Origin: Caulobacteraceae bacterium
GTDB taxonomy: Bacteria; Pseudomonadota; Alphaproteobacteria; Caulobacterales; Caulobacteraceae
Length of the DNA: 64,000 nt
Direction of reading: 5' to 3'
Assembly: GCA_019695035.1 (NCBI GenBank)
Contig: JAIBAU010000002.1
Coordinates: forward strand, 124,001-188,000
Every line of letters begins with the position of its first letter. Position 1 is the first letter of the stretch. Below the pieces are notes generated by a model. It searched no databases and was not told the DNA's origin. It saw nothing but the letters and a program-made list of their open reading frames with translations. A program made the translations under genes and the position numbers. This document shows, piece after piece, positions 17,580-26,064 of this stretch.

Positions 17580-18368
17580 ATGAAAGCCACCCCTCTCACG
17601 CTTACCCTCGCGGCCGTCATGGCGGCCGGATCCGTCGTCACCCCGGCCGCCGCCCAGTACGTCGACCCGCGGGCGGAGCGCGAATACGAACAGCGCGTCG
17701 ACGACTACAACGCCCAGCAGGACGCCTACGCCCGCCGCCAGTCGGACTACGACCAGCGCCGGATGGACTACGCAGACAACCGCGCCGACTACGAGCGGCA
17801 GAAGGCGGACTACGAGCGCGCCCGCGCCGACTACGACCGCCGCTACGGCTACGGGGCCTACGAGCGGCGCTACGGCGTCTTCGTCTATCGCGACACCTAC
17901 GCCGACAATCGCTACTACGGCCGGGGCGACTACCGCGGCTACGACCGCGACTACTATCGTTCGTACCGCAACAGCCCCTGTGAGCGCAGCCGCGACAATC
18001 GCACCGCGGGCGGCGCCCTGATCGGCGCCATCGCCGGCGGCGCGCTGGGCTCCAACCTGGATGACGACGGCAACCGGGCCGAAGGCACGGTGCTGGGCGC
18101 GATCGTGGGCGGCGTGATCGGCGCCAACATCGGGCGTTCGACCGCGCGCTGCGACGCCAGCGGCTACTACTACAGCTACGACCAGACCTATCCGTACCGC
18201 GAGGCCAGCTACTACCGCGGCGGCCGCAGCGGCCGCTACGACTACGGCTGGTACACCAACCGCCGCTGCCGCCTTGCCGTCGCTCCGGCCTACTATCGCG
18301 GCTCGACCGAATACCGCTACGTGCGGGTCTGTCCGGACCGGCGCGGCCGCTACCGCATCACCGACTGA
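17580..18368 (+). CDS. Exported glycine-zipper protein with Tyr/Asp/Arg coiled segment
   Basis: 262 aa. Signal peptide MKATPLTLTLAAVMAAGSVV...AAA. Residues about 28-90 form a periodic charged stretch in which DY recurs every 7-8 residues (VDDYNAQQ, QSDYDQRR, RADYERQK, KADYERAR). Next comes a glycine-zipper 2TM segment (ALIGAIAGGALGSN and VLGAIVGGVIGANIG). The C-terminus is Tyr-rich with the motif YRYVRVCPDRRGRYRI, nearly identical to the end of the next gene. Likely an outer-membrane or periplasmic envelope protein; function unknown. A hairpin follows the stop. Confidence 0.82.
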   Translation: MKATPLTLTLAAVMAAGSVVTPAAAQYVDPRAEREYEQRVDDYNAQQDAYARRQSDYDQRRMDYADNRADYERQKADYERARADYDRRYGYGAYERRYGVFVYRDTYADNRYYGRGDYRGYDRDYYRSYRNSPCERSRDNRTAGGALIGAIAGGALGSNLDDDGNRAEGTVLGAIVGGVIGANIGRSTARCDASGYYYSYDQTYPYREASYYRGGRSGRYDYGWYTNRRCRLAVAPAYYRGSTEYRYVRVCPDRRGRYRITD

Positions 18369-18385
18369 TATGCCGCAAACGTGAA

Positions 18386-18408
18386 GCAGGCCGGCGTGGC
18401 CGGCCTGC
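18386..18408 (+). terminator. Hairpin after glycine-zipper gene
   Basis: Ten-base-pair perfect GC stem (GCAGGCCGGC with GCCGGCCTGC) and a 3-nt loop, 18 bp after the stop. No T run follows, so it may be a weak terminator or an mRNA 3' stabiliser. Confidence 0.5.
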
Positions 18409-18436
18409 CTCAGGTGATTGCCTTACTCCCCGGGAC

Positions 18437-18461
18437 GGAACAACCTTGGCCGTAGGCCGTT
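18437..18461 (+). promoter_or_regulatory. Perfect EcfG-type promoter upstream of the second glycine-zipper gene
   Basis: GGAAC at 18437-18441, 16-nt spacer, CGTT at 18458-18461. This is the alphaproteobacterial general-stress sigma (EcfG/SigT) consensus. A start site near 18468 would leave a leader of about 20 nt before the ATG at 18490, which includes the ribosome site GGAG. Confidence 0.72.
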
Positions 18462-18489
18462 TCCCTCCCGCTCACACGGAGACCGCTCC

Positions 18490-18984
18490 ATGAAGAAGAC
18501 CATCACCCTGGCCCTCGCCGCCGCCACCTGCGTCGGCTCTCTGGGCCTGGCGAGCTACGCGACAGCGCGGCCGCAAGAGTACAACAACCGCAGCTACCGC
18601 TACGACGAGGCCGATCGCTACTACCGGGACGCCTGTCGCCAGGAGAAGCGGGATCGTCGCCGCGCGGGCGCCGTGATCGGCGGGATCGCCGGCGCGGTGA
18701 TCGGCTCCAACGCCACGGACAACCGCACCACCGGCGCTGTCGTCGGCGGCGCGACTGGCGCGGTCGTGGGCTCGCACATCGGCGGCCACACCGCCAACTG
18801 CGACCGCAATGGCGCCTACTGGAGCCGCAACGAGACCTACGGCTATTCCGATCGCTACTACTATCGCGGCCGTTATGACGACAGCTGGTACGACCGCCAT
18901 CGCTGCCGCTGGGCGCGCGACTGGCGCGGCGACTATGTCCGCGTCTGTCCGGACGGCCGCGGCCGCTACCGCATCGCCTACTGA
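18490..18984 (+). CDS. Exported glycine-zipper envelope protein, probable EcfG target
   Basis: 164 aa from the ATG at 18490 with GGAG about 9 nt upstream. The frame is open earlier, but only this ATG gives the signal peptide (MKKTITLALAAATCVGSLGLA). After a Tyr/Arg-rich stretch comes a glycine-zipper 2TM segment (AVIGGIAGAVIGSN and AVVGGATGAVVGSHIGG). The C-terminus DYVRVCPDGRGRYRIAY matches the end of the preceding gene, so the two look like diverged tandem relatives. A perfect EcfG-type promoter lies 29 nt upstream, pointing to a stress-induced envelope role. Confidence 0.83.
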   Translation: MKKTITLALAAATCVGSLGLASYATARPQEYNNRSYRYDEADRYYRDACRQEKRDRRRAGAVIGGIAGAVIGSNATDNRTTGAVVGGATGAVVGSHIGGHTANCDRNGAYWSRNETYGYSDRYYYRGRYDDSWYDRHRCRWARDWRGDYVRVCPDGRGRYRIAY

Positions 18985-19005
18985 TCGGCCCTCCGGCTGA
19001 TCGGG

Positions 19006-19035
19006 ACGCCCCGTTCGGGAAACCGGGCGGGGCGT
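19006..19035 (+). terminator. Hairpin after second glycine-zipper gene
   Basis: ACGCCCCG pairs with CGGGGCGT around a further short GC stem, 22 bp downstream of the stop. Followed by TTCGCTTGT, only weakly T-rich. Confidence 0.55.
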
Positions 19036-19073
19036 TCGCTTGTCAGGCGCCCGCGCGCCTTCTAAGCGGGGGC

Positions 19074-19976
19074 ATGGCCGCCCCTGTCGTCGCTCCCAAC
19101 GCCGAGATCATGCGCACTCGTGGCTGGGCGGACTACGCCCTCCTCGACAGCGGCGACGGCCGCAAACTCGAGCGCTACGGCCGCTTCACCGTGGTTCGAC
19201 CCGAGCCGCAGTGCTTCTGGGCGCCGCGCCGGCCGGAGCTCTGGGATCGCGCCGACGCCGTCTTCGATCCTTCCGCCGCCGAGGAGGACGAGGACGCGGG
19301 ACGCTGGCGGCTCCAGGGAAAGGTCCCGGAGACCTGGCCCCTGGCCTGGGACCAGGTGCGCTTCAACGGCCGGCTGACCGCCTTCCGCCATCTCGCCTTC
19401 TTTCCTGAACAAGCCGCCAATTGGGCGTGGCTCCAGACGCGGGTCCGGTCTCTCCCGCAGCCGCGCGTGCTGAACCTCTTCGGGTACACCGGAGTGGCAA
19501 GCCTGGTGTGCGCCGCGGCCGGCGCCCAGGTCACCCATGTCGACGCCTCGAAGAAGGCGATCGGCTACGCCCGTGAAAACGCCGCCCTGTCCGGGCTCGA
19601 GGATCGGCCTGTGCGGTGGATCTGCGAAGACGCTCGCAAGTACGTCCAGCGCGAGGTGCGACGCGAGAGCCGCTACGAGGGGATCATCCTAGATCCGCCC
19701 AAGTACGGCCGCGGCCCGGACGGCCAGGTCTGGCGCCTGTTCGAGGACCTGCCGGAGCTGGCGCGCCTGTGCGCCTCCCTGCTCAGCGACGGCGCCGCCT
19801 TCCTGCTGCTTAACGCCTACGCCGCCCGGGTTTCGGGACCGGCCCTGGCCCATCTGCTGGCGGACGCCTGCGCGGAACGGGGCGGGCGGATCGACTGGGG
19901 CGAGCTGGCCCTGGCCGAAGACGGTCCGGAAGGGCGCGAGATCGGGCTCAGCTTCTTTGCGCGCTGGAGCGCCTGA
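19074..19976 (+). CDS. SAM-dependent rRNA methyltransferase (RlmI-like)
   Basis: 300 aa. Class I methyltransferase. The SAM-binding motif I is VLNLFGYTGVASLVCAAAG (about residues 139-157), the acidic motif II is THVDASKKAI, and motif IV is IILDPPKYGRG. The DPPK tetrad and YTG loop match 23S rRNA cytosine-C5 enzymes of the RlmI/RlmK kind, but the N-terminal PUA domain of RlmI is not evident. The target base is therefore not certain. The ATG of the next methyltransferase shares a base with the stop (TGATG), so both are co-translated. Confidence 0.86.
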   Translation: MAAPVVAPNAEIMRTRGWADYALLDSGDGRKLERYGRFTVVRPEPQCFWAPRRPELWDRADAVFDPSAAEEDEDAGRWRLQGKVPETWPLAWDQVRFNGRLTAFRHLAFFPEQAANWAWLQTRVRSLPQPRVLNLFGYTGVASLVCAAAGAQVTHVDASKKAIGYARENAALSGLEDRPVRWICEDARKYVQREVRRESRYEGIILDPPKYGRGPDGQVWRLFEDLPELARLCASLLSDGAAFLLLNAYAARVSGPALAHLLADACAERGGRIDWGELALAEDGPEGREIGLSFFARWSA

Positions 19977-20782
19977 TGGGCGGGGTGCGAGAGATCACCT
20001 CCCTGTCCAACGACACGGTCAAGGCCGTGCGCGCCCTGCACATGCGCAAGGCTCGCAACGAAACGGGCCTCTTCCTGTCCGAGGGGCTGAAATTCGTCGG
20101 CGAGGCGCTCGATCTCGGGCACGCGCCGCGGACGTTGCTGGTCGGCAAGGACGCGCGACCCCATCCCCTGCTCGACCGGGCGAGAACCGCGACGCTGGAC
20201 GCGGGGGGCGAGGTCCTGCTGGTGACTCACGACATTCTCGAGAAGATTTCGCGGAAGGATAATCCGCAGACTGTGCTGGCGACCTTCGCCCAGCAGTACC
20301 GCCCCCTGGCCTCGATCGATCCGGTCAGCGCACCCTGCTGGATCGGGCTCGAGCAGGTGCGCGATCCCGGCAATCTCGGCGCCATCGTGCGCACGGCGGA
20401 CGCGGCCGGATGTGGCGGCGTGGTCCTCATCGGCGAATGCTGCGACCCGTACTCCGTCGAGGCCGTCCGGGCGACCATGGGCTCGATCTTCGCCGTGGCG
20501 ATCGCTCGCGCGTCGCTGGACGAGTTCCTCGCCTGGCGGACCGGATGGCCGGGTTCGGTCGTCGGCGCCCGGCTGCAGGCCAGCGAGGATTACCGCAAAG
20601 CCGGATACCGCGCGCCCGTAATGGTGCTGATGGGCAATGAGCAGGCCGGCCTGACGGCCGAGGCGGCGGCGGCCTGCGACGTCAACGTGAAGATTCCCAT
20701 GCGCGGCCGGGCCGACAGCCTGAACCTTTCGGTCGCCACCGGCATCATGGTCTACGCCGCCCTCGAGGGCGTCGGCGTCTAG
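19976..20782 (+). CDS. SpoU/TrmH-family RNA 2'-O-ribose methyltransferase
   Basis: 268 aa. The three SPOUT motifs are clear: RDPGNLGAIVRTADAAG (motif 1), VLMGNEQAGLT (motif 2) and IPMRGRADSLNLSVATG (motif 3). The last two form the trefoil knot that binds SAM. The N-terminal 90 residues form the substrate-binding domain found in the TsnR/RlmB group. Either a tRNA or an rRNA target is possible. Coupled to the upstream methyltransferase by a TGATG overlap, giving an RNA-modification pair. Confidence 0.9.
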   Translation: MGGVREITSLSNDTVKAVRALHMRKARNETGLFLSEGLKFVGEALDLGHAPRTLLVGKDARPHPLLDRARTATLDAGGEVLLVTHDILEKISRKDNPQTVLATFAQQYRPLASIDPVSAPCWIGLEQVRDPGNLGAIVRTADAAGCGGVVLIGECCDPYSVEAVRATMGSIFAVAIARASLDEFLAWRTGWPGSVVGARLQASEDYRKAGYRAPVMVLMGNEQAGLTAEAAAACDVNVKIPMRGRADSLNLSVATGIMVYAALEGVGV

Positions 20783-20786
20783 GCTC

Positions 20787-23231
20787 TCAGGTTCCGCGCG
20801 GCTTGGCCCTGGTGGTGGGGGGCGCCTGCGTCGGATCTTCGGGCCAGGGATGCTTCGGGTAGCGCCCGCGCATGTCCTTGCGGACATCGGCCCAGGACCC
20901 TTTCCAGAACGCCGGCAGATCGCGTGTCAGCTGCACCGGCCGACGCGCCGGCGACAGCAGCGCCAGGGTCAGCGGCTGTCCGGCGACGGTCGGGTGTCGC
21001 GTCAGGCCGAACAGCTCCTGCACCCGGACCTCGACCAGCGGCCCGCCCTCCGCTCCGTAATCGATGCGCAGGTTCGACCCCGTCGGCGCCTGGAAGCGTT
21101 CCGGCGCCTCGGTCCCCAGTCTGCGCTGCAACTCCCACGGAATGAGGCCTTCCAGACCGCTGAGGATGTCGCCTTCGCTCAGTTGACCCAGGCCGGTCTT
21201 CCCGCCGAGTTGTGGCCCCAGCCAGTCGGCGAGACTGTTCATCAGCGCGGCGTCGGAAAGGTCCGGCCACGCCGGATCCATCTCTCTAAGGAAGCGCACC
21301 CGCGCCCGCAGGCTCTCCACCCGCTCCCCCATCGTAAGGGCCTCCAGGCCCCGTCGCCGGACCTCGTCCAGCAGGGCGGCTTCGACCACCTCCGCGGGCG
21401 GACGTTCGATCTCCCGTTCCTCCACCACGATCCGGCCCAGCCGAACCACCCGATGGGCCCTGACCTTGCCCCGTGCGTCCGCCTCGACCCGATCCTCGGA
21501 CCCGAACCGATCCGCGAACGCGGACAGCAGGGCGGCTTCCTCCAGCGGCGCGGCGAGCAGGATGCGATCCCGTGCGCCGCCGCCGCCCAATTCGCCCACT
21601 GCGAGCCATCGGTGGCGGGCCAGGGCGTCCGTCGGATCCACGAATACGCCGCGCCCGGAGGCGAGCAGAAACTCTCCCGGCTTGCCGCGAGCGCGAGCGA
21701 CGCGTTCCGGATAGGCCTCGGCCAGCAGCAGCGCGAAATCGATCTCCTGCGCTCGGACCTCCCCGGCGCGGCGCTCTGCTTCCCTGGCCCAGCGCTGGGC
21801 AAGCTGTTGTGCGTCGCGGGCCCGCGGCGAGCCGTCCCGCTCGAACCGTTCGAGCCGGATGGAAAGGTCGGCATCCGATCCCCCCAGTCCTCGCTCCGTC
21901 AGGACAGCGGCGATGCGAGCCGCCAGGGCGCCCTGCCCTGCCCGCGCGCCGACCAGCAGCATGTGCGCAAGGCGGGGCGGTAGCGGAAGCGCGGCCAACG
22001 ACCGCCCGTGGGCCGTGAGCTCACCCCCTTCGTCCAGCGCCTGCAGCCCGCGCAGCAGGCTTCGCGCCTCCGCGTAGGCGCCCTGAGGCGGGGCGTCGAG
22101 CAGCGCCAGTCCGGCAGGGTCGCGGACGCCCCAGCTGGCCAGGTCGAGCGCGAAACCGGAAAGGTCGGCTTCCAGGATCTCGGGTCGACTGAACGGGGCA
22201 AGCGCGCGGGTTTCGGGTTCGTCCCAAAGGCGATAGCAGACCCCCGGGCCGGTGCGCCCGGCGCGACCGCGCCGCTGGTCGGCGGCGGCGCGGGACACCC
22301 GCACGGTCTCCAGACGGGTCAGGCCGGACGCGGGGTCGTAGCGGGGCACGCGGGACTGGCCGCAGTCGATCACCACCCGCACGCCCTCGATGGTGAGGCT
22401 GGTCTCCGCGATGGAGGTAGCCAGGACGACCTTGCGCACGCCGGCCGCCGCCGGCGCGATGGCCACGTCCTGCGCACGGGGGTCCATGGCCCCGTAGAGC
22501 GGCGCGACGACCACCGCAGGGTCTCGGAGCCGCTCGAGCAGACGTTCCTCCGTGCGTCGGATTTCCCCCTGCCCCGGCAGGAAGACCAGAAGCGAGCCGG
22601 TCTCCTCCGCCAGCGCACGAAGCACGGCCTTCGCGGCGGCCTCGTCGATTCGCTCCGTCGGATCGCGGCCCAGGTAGCGGGTCTCGACCGGATAGGCCCG
22701 GCCCTGGCTCTCGACCACCGGCGCATCGCCGAGCAGGGCGGAGACGCGCGCGCCGTCCAGGGTGGCAGACATGACGAGCAGGCGCAGGTCGTCTCGCAGC
22801 ACCTGCTGCGCGTCGCGGGCCAGCGCGAGGCCCATGTCGGCCTCCAGACTGCGCTCATGAAACTCGTCGAACAGGACCGCTGCGACGCCTTCCAGCGACG
22901 GATCGTCCAGGATCATGCGGGTGAACACCCCTTCGGTGATCACTTCGATGCGCGTGCGGGCGGTGACCTTCGACTGCAGGCGCACCCGGTAGCCGACCGT
23001 CTCGCCGACGGCCTCTCCGAGGGCTGCGGCCATGCGCGCCGCCGCCGCGCGGGCCGCAAGCCGTCTGGGTTCGAGGACCAGGATCTTCCGGCCGCCCGCC
23101 CAGGGCTCGTCCAGCAGCGCGAGGGGCGCCACCGTCGTCTTGCCCGCCCCCGGTGGCGCGACCAGCACGGCGCAAGGCGAGCGCGAAAGCGCGGCCTTGA
23201 GCTCGTCCAGGACGGCATGGATGGGCAGCAT
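20787..23231 (-). CDS. hrpB: ATP-dependent RNA helicase HrpB
   Basis: 814 aa, the usual HrpB length. DEAH-type helicase with Walker A VAPPGAGKTT (residues 24-33), motif II LFDEFHER, motif III SATLDGA, and motif VI QRRGRAGRTGPG. The C-terminal HrpB-specific domain (TWVDPTDALARH-like: FVDPTDALARHRW) and the PVQLTRDLPAFWKGSWADVRKDMRG segment near the end are diagnostic. The protein is conserved in many bacteria but its cellular role is poorly defined. Convergent with the SpoU methyltransferase, 4 bp apart. Confidence 0.94.
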   Translation of the reverse strand: MLPIHAVLDELKAALSRSPCAVLVAPPGAGKTTVAPLALLDEPWAGGRKILVLEPRRLAARAAAARMAAALGEAVGETVGYRVRLQSKVTARTRIEVITEGVFTRMILDDPSLEGVAAVLFDEFHERSLEADMGLALARDAQQVLRDDLRLLVMSATLDGARVSALLGDAPVVESQGRAYPVETRYLGRDPTERIDEAAAKAVLRALAEETGSLLVFLPGQGEIRRTEERLLERLRDPAVVVAPLYGAMDPRAQDVAIAPAAAGVRKVVLATSIAETSLTIEGVRVVIDCGQSRVPRYDPASGLTRLETVRVSRAAADQRRGRAGRTGPGVCYRLWDEPETRALAPFSRPEILEADLSGFALDLASWGVRDPAGLALLDAPPQGAYAEARSLLRGLQALDEGGELTAHGRSLAALPLPPRLAHMLLVGARAGQGALAARIAAVLTERGLGGSDADLSIRLERFERDGSPRARDAQQLAQRWAREAERRAGEVRAQEIDFALLLAEAYPERVARARGKPGEFLLASGRGVFVDPTDALARHRWLAVGELGGGGARDRILLAAPLEEAALLSAFADRFGSEDRVEADARGKVRAHRVVRLGRIVVEEREIERPPAEVVEAALLDEVRRRGLEALTMGERVESLRARVRFLREMDPAWPDLSDAALMNSLADWLGPQLGGKTGLGQLSEGDILSGLEGLIPWELQRRLGTEAPERFQAPTGSNLRIDYGAEGGPLVEVRVQELFGLTRHPTVAGQPLTLALLSPARRPVQLTRDLPAFWKGSWADVRKDMRGRYPKHPWPEDPTQAPPTTRAKPRGT

Positions 23232-23382
23232 CGCCCGCTCCTAGCCTGCGCCGCCCGCCGTCACAAAGCCCCAGATCATGGCTGATGGCCTGTAAACCCT
23301 TGTTGCGCCGGGCGCGCGGGCTGCTAACGTCCCCGACCAGTTAAACCAGCCGCTTTGGGGAGCGGCCTCAGGGGGGACGTAA

Positions 23383-24957
23383 ATGTCCGCAGGTAGACCG
23401 CCGGGACCCCGGCTTTTCATCAAGAAGTCCATCGACCAGGTGATGCGCGAGGCTTCGAGCCACTCGCTCAAGCGCACGCTCGGTCCCATCAACCTCGTCC
23501 TGTTCGGCATCGGCTGCATCATCGGTGCGGGCATCTACGTCATGACCGGCAACGCCGCGGCGACCTACGCCGGGCCGGCCGTGATGCTGTCCTTCGTGGT
23601 CGCGGGCATCGCCTGCGCCTTCGCCGGCCTCTGCTACGCGGAACTGGCTTCCACCATGCCGGTGGCAGGCTCGGCCTATACCTACGCCTACACGACCCAG
23701 GGCGAGCTTATGGCCTGGACCATGGGTTGGCTTCTGGTGCTGGAGTACGGCATCGCGGCCTCCACCGTGGCGGCGGGCTGGTCCGGCAACGTGATCTCGC
23801 TGCTGCACCAGTACGGCGTCGACATCCCCGCCCAGTTCTCGACCAGCTACATCCAGGCCATCCCTGACGCCAACGGGGTGCTGACCTTCTCGGGCGGCCA
23901 CGGACTGAACCTGGTGGCGGCCGCGGGCATCCTCGCCGTGACCCTGCTGCTGGTCGTCGGCGTCTCGGAGTCCGCGACGGTCAACAACATCGTGGTGTTC
24001 ATCAAGGTCGGCGTGCTGCTCGCCTTCATCGGCATGGGCGTCGCCTACATCAACGTGGACAACTATACGCCGTTCATCCCTGAAAACACGGGCAACTTCG
24101 GCACCTACGGGGTCAGCGGGATCTTCCGAGCGGCCTCGGTGATCTTCTTCGCCTACGTGGGCTTCGAGGCGGTTTCGACCGCCGCGGCCGAGGCCAAGAA
24201 CCCGCAACGGGACATGCCTATCGGCATCCTTGGATCGCTGTTCGTCTGCACCCTCATCTACATGGCGGTCGCCGCAGTGCTGACCGGCATCGTTCCCTAC
24301 AAGGAACTCGGTGTTCCGGCCCCGATCGCGCTCGCGACCGACCGCATGGGCGTCGAGTGGTTCGCCGTGGCCATCAAGGTGGGCGCCATCGCCGGCCTGA
24401 CCTCGGTCATGTTGATCCTGACCTATGGCCAGACCCGCGTGTTCTACGCCATGGCTCGCGACGGGCTGCTGCCCAAGGCCTTCGCCAAGCTGCACACGAA
24501 GTTCCGCACCCCCTGGGTCGGCACGCTGATCCTGGGCATCCTGATCGCGGTCGTCGCCTCGCTGCTGCCGATCCAGATCCTGGGCGACATGGTCAGCCTC
24601 GGCACCGCCGTGGCCTTCGCCATCGTGTGCATCAGCGTGATGTCGCTGCGGAAGTCGCGTCCGGACCTGCCGCGCCCGTTCCGGGCCCCCTGGGGATCGG
24701 TCACACCGATCCTCGGCGTGGTCTTCGCCATCGTCATGATCGCGCCGCTGGTCATCGACATCTACAACAAGGCGATGAAGGGCGACACGATCCCGGCCAT
24801 GCTGCTGGGCAGCTACATCGCCATCGGCGCGCTGATCTACCTGTTCTACGGCCTGTGGAACTCGCGCCTGGCCAAGGGCCTGGACGTCCTCGAGGACACC
24901 ACCATGACCACCCCGCTGCAGGCGGGCGCCCATGGCCTGGAGGATCCGAAGTCCTGA
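23383..24957 (+). CDS. APC-family amino-acid permease (cationic amino-acid transporter type)
   Basis: 524 aa with about 12 transmembrane helices. The signature near the first helix, LVLFGIGCIIGAGIYVMTG, and the ELASTMPVAGSAYTYAY segment are those of the amino acid-polyamine-organocation superfamily; the loop sequence FFAYVGFEAVSTAAAEAKNP resembles the CAT subgroup (YfnA/CtrA-like). It imports an amino acid using the proton gradient; the substrate cannot be assigned. Gly-rich first helix (GCIIGAGIY) is intact. It is transcribed alone and ends at a strong intrinsic terminator. Confidence 0.9.
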   Translation: MSAGRPPGPRLFIKKSIDQVMREASSHSLKRTLGPINLVLFGIGCIIGAGIYVMTGNAAATYAGPAVMLSFVVAGIACAFAGLCYAELASTMPVAGSAYTYAYTTQGELMAWTMGWLLVLEYGIAASTVAAGWSGNVISLLHQYGVDIPAQFSTSYIQAIPDANGVLTFSGGHGLNLVAAAGILAVTLLLVVGVSESATVNNIVVFIKVGVLLAFIGMGVAYINVDNYTPFIPENTGNFGTYGVSGIFRAASVIFFAYVGFEAVSTAAAEAKNPQRDMPIGILGSLFVCTLIYMAVAAVLTGIVPYKELGVPAPIALATDRMGVEWFAVAIKVGAIAGLTSVMLILTYGQTRVFYAMARDGLLPKAFAKLHTKFRTPWVGTLILGILIAVVASLLPIQILGDMVSLGTAVAFAIVCISVMSLRKSRPDLPRPFRAPWGSVTPILGVVFAIVMIAPLVIDIYNKAMKGDTIPAMLLGSYIAIGALIYLFYGLWNSRLAKGLDVLEDTTMTTPLQAGAHGLEDPKS

Positions 24958-24984
24958 CCTGCGGGTCGTGGCTGAAGGTTGAAG

Positions 24985-25010
24985 CCCGGCGAGCGATCGC
25001 CGGGTTTTTT
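24985..25010 (+). terminator. Intrinsic terminator of the permease gene
   Basis: CCCGGCGA pairs with TCGCCGGG around a GCGA tetraloop and is followed by six T. One of the best rho-independent terminators in the window. Confidence 0.9.
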
Positions 25011-25127
25011 CCTTTCCCGCCGACCCGTGAAACGCCGTTCTGCTAAGCACCCTCGCCACGGGCCGCCGAACCCACTAGCTTGCCCGCCGCGCGGATGGCC
25101 TCCCGGCGCGCGATCTCGGAGGGTTTC

Positions 25128-25493
25128 ATGCGTGCATTGCTGGTCGAGGACGAACCGCTCGTCGCCATGATCGCCGAGGAGGCCCTGCTATCCCTGGGCT
25201 TCCAGGCGCAGTCAGCCCGCAACGGCGCCGAGGCCCTGGAAGCCCTGGGCTCCTTCGCCCCCAACCTCGCCGTCGTGGATGTGGGTCTTCCGGACATGCG
25301 CGGAGACGAACTGTCACGCCGCATGCGCGCCTTGGACGCCAACCTCTCGATCATCGTGGCCAGCGGCTACGACGAGGCGGAACTCTCCGCCAAGTTCGCC
25401 GACGACGACAAGGTCGCCATCCTGCCCAAACCCTATACCGAGGGAGACCTCGCCCGTGCAGCGCGGTCCCTCGGCTTCGACGTCACCGTCTGA
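25128..25493 (+). CDS. Single-domain response regulator
   Basis: 121 aa from the ATG at 25128, with GGAGGG just upstream. The protein is only a receiver domain: acidic pocket LVEDEP (residues 6-11), phospho-acceptor Asp51 in VVDVGLPDMRG, Ser/Thr switch in IIVASGYDE and Lys101 in ILPKPY. No output domain. Such stand-alone receivers often tune phosphorelays, and in alphaproteobacteria several act on the PhyR stress pathway. The phyR gene lies 570 bp away on the other strand, so a link is plausible but not shown. Confidence 0.9.
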   Translation: MRALLVEDEPLVAMIAEEALLSLGFQAQSARNGAEALEALGSFAPNLAVVDVGLPDMRGDELSRRMRALDANLSIIVASGYDEAELSAKFADDDKVAILPKPYTEGDLARAARSLGFDVTV

Positions 25494-25500
25494 TGCGAGA

Positions 25501-25521
25501 AAGGCGGGCCGCGCCCGCCTT
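25501..25521. terminator. Bidirectional hairpin between response regulator and tail-anchored protein gene
   Basis: AAGGCGGGC and GCCCGCCTT form a perfect 9-bp stem with a 3-nt loop, placed between two convergent genes. A/T-rich ends on both sides suit termination from both directions. Confidence 0.75.
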
Positions 25522-25545
25522 TCCCCGTTCCCGGAATTCGGTCGC

Positions 25546-26043
25546 CTAGCGCCGCGCCAGCAGCAGACCGAAGATCATGCCCGCCGCGAACACCACCACG
25601 CTTGAACCCAGCGGATGGGTGCGAATGGCGTCCTTGGCTTCCTCGCGCCGGATCTGAGCCCAGGCGCGCAGGCGGGCGGCTTCCTCCTCGGCGCGATCGA
25701 TGCCGGCCACAAGGATGCTGTCGTCCTCGCTCAGGCTGGGCGCGGGCCGGACGGTCTCGGCGGGCCGGGGAGCAGGCTTGGCGCTGGAGGCGCGGCCGGC
25801 CGCGCGGGTCGTGGTGGATTTTGCCTTCGCCATGGCCGCGGCCTCTCCGGAGCTGACGTCCCCTTGCGTGGACGGGCCCACATCCTTCGGTGTCGCGTCG
25901 GCGTTGTCCAGTTCTGCGGAGAGATCCTGGTCCAGGGATTTGAGCTCAGGCGCGATGCGAGCGTCACCCTCGCGTGGGCCGGCCAGCGGTTCGGAGGTGC
26001 GGCGAGCGCCGCCAGGACGGGTCGTTCCGGTAATGTCGGTCAT
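25546..26043 (-). CDS. Hypothetical protein with C-terminal membrane anchor
   Basis: 165 aa. The first 110 residues are low-complexity and hydrophilic (Ala, Pro, Thr, Glu). A charged helix follows (DRAEEEAARLRAWAQIRREEAKDAIRTHP), then a terminal membrane helix SSVVVFAAGMIFGLLLARR. The ...HPLGS-(helix)-GLLLxRR ending resembles ElaB/YqjD (DUF883) proteins, which anchor in the inner membrane and can bind ribosomes in stationary phase, but similarity is limited to the tail. It starts 21 bp after the phyR stop on the same strand and is probably co-expressed with it. Function unknown. Confidence 0.75.
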   Translation of the reverse strand: MTDITGTTRPGGARRTSEPLAGPREGDARIAPELKSLDQDLSAELDNADATPKDVGPSTQGDVSSGEAAAMAKAKSTTTRAAGRASSAKPAPRPAETVRPAPSLSEDDSILVAGIDRAEEEAARLRAWAQIRREEAKDAIRTHPLGSSVVVFAAGMIFGLLLARR

Positions 26044-26064
26044 GAACTCTACTCTCGTCTGAAG

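Noticed and set aside
23368..25059. 563-codon reverse open frame opposite the amino-acid permease gene
   Set aside because: Composition is extremely rich in His, Asp, Gly and Arg with no hydrophobic core, and the plus-strand frame encodes a clear 12-helix permease.
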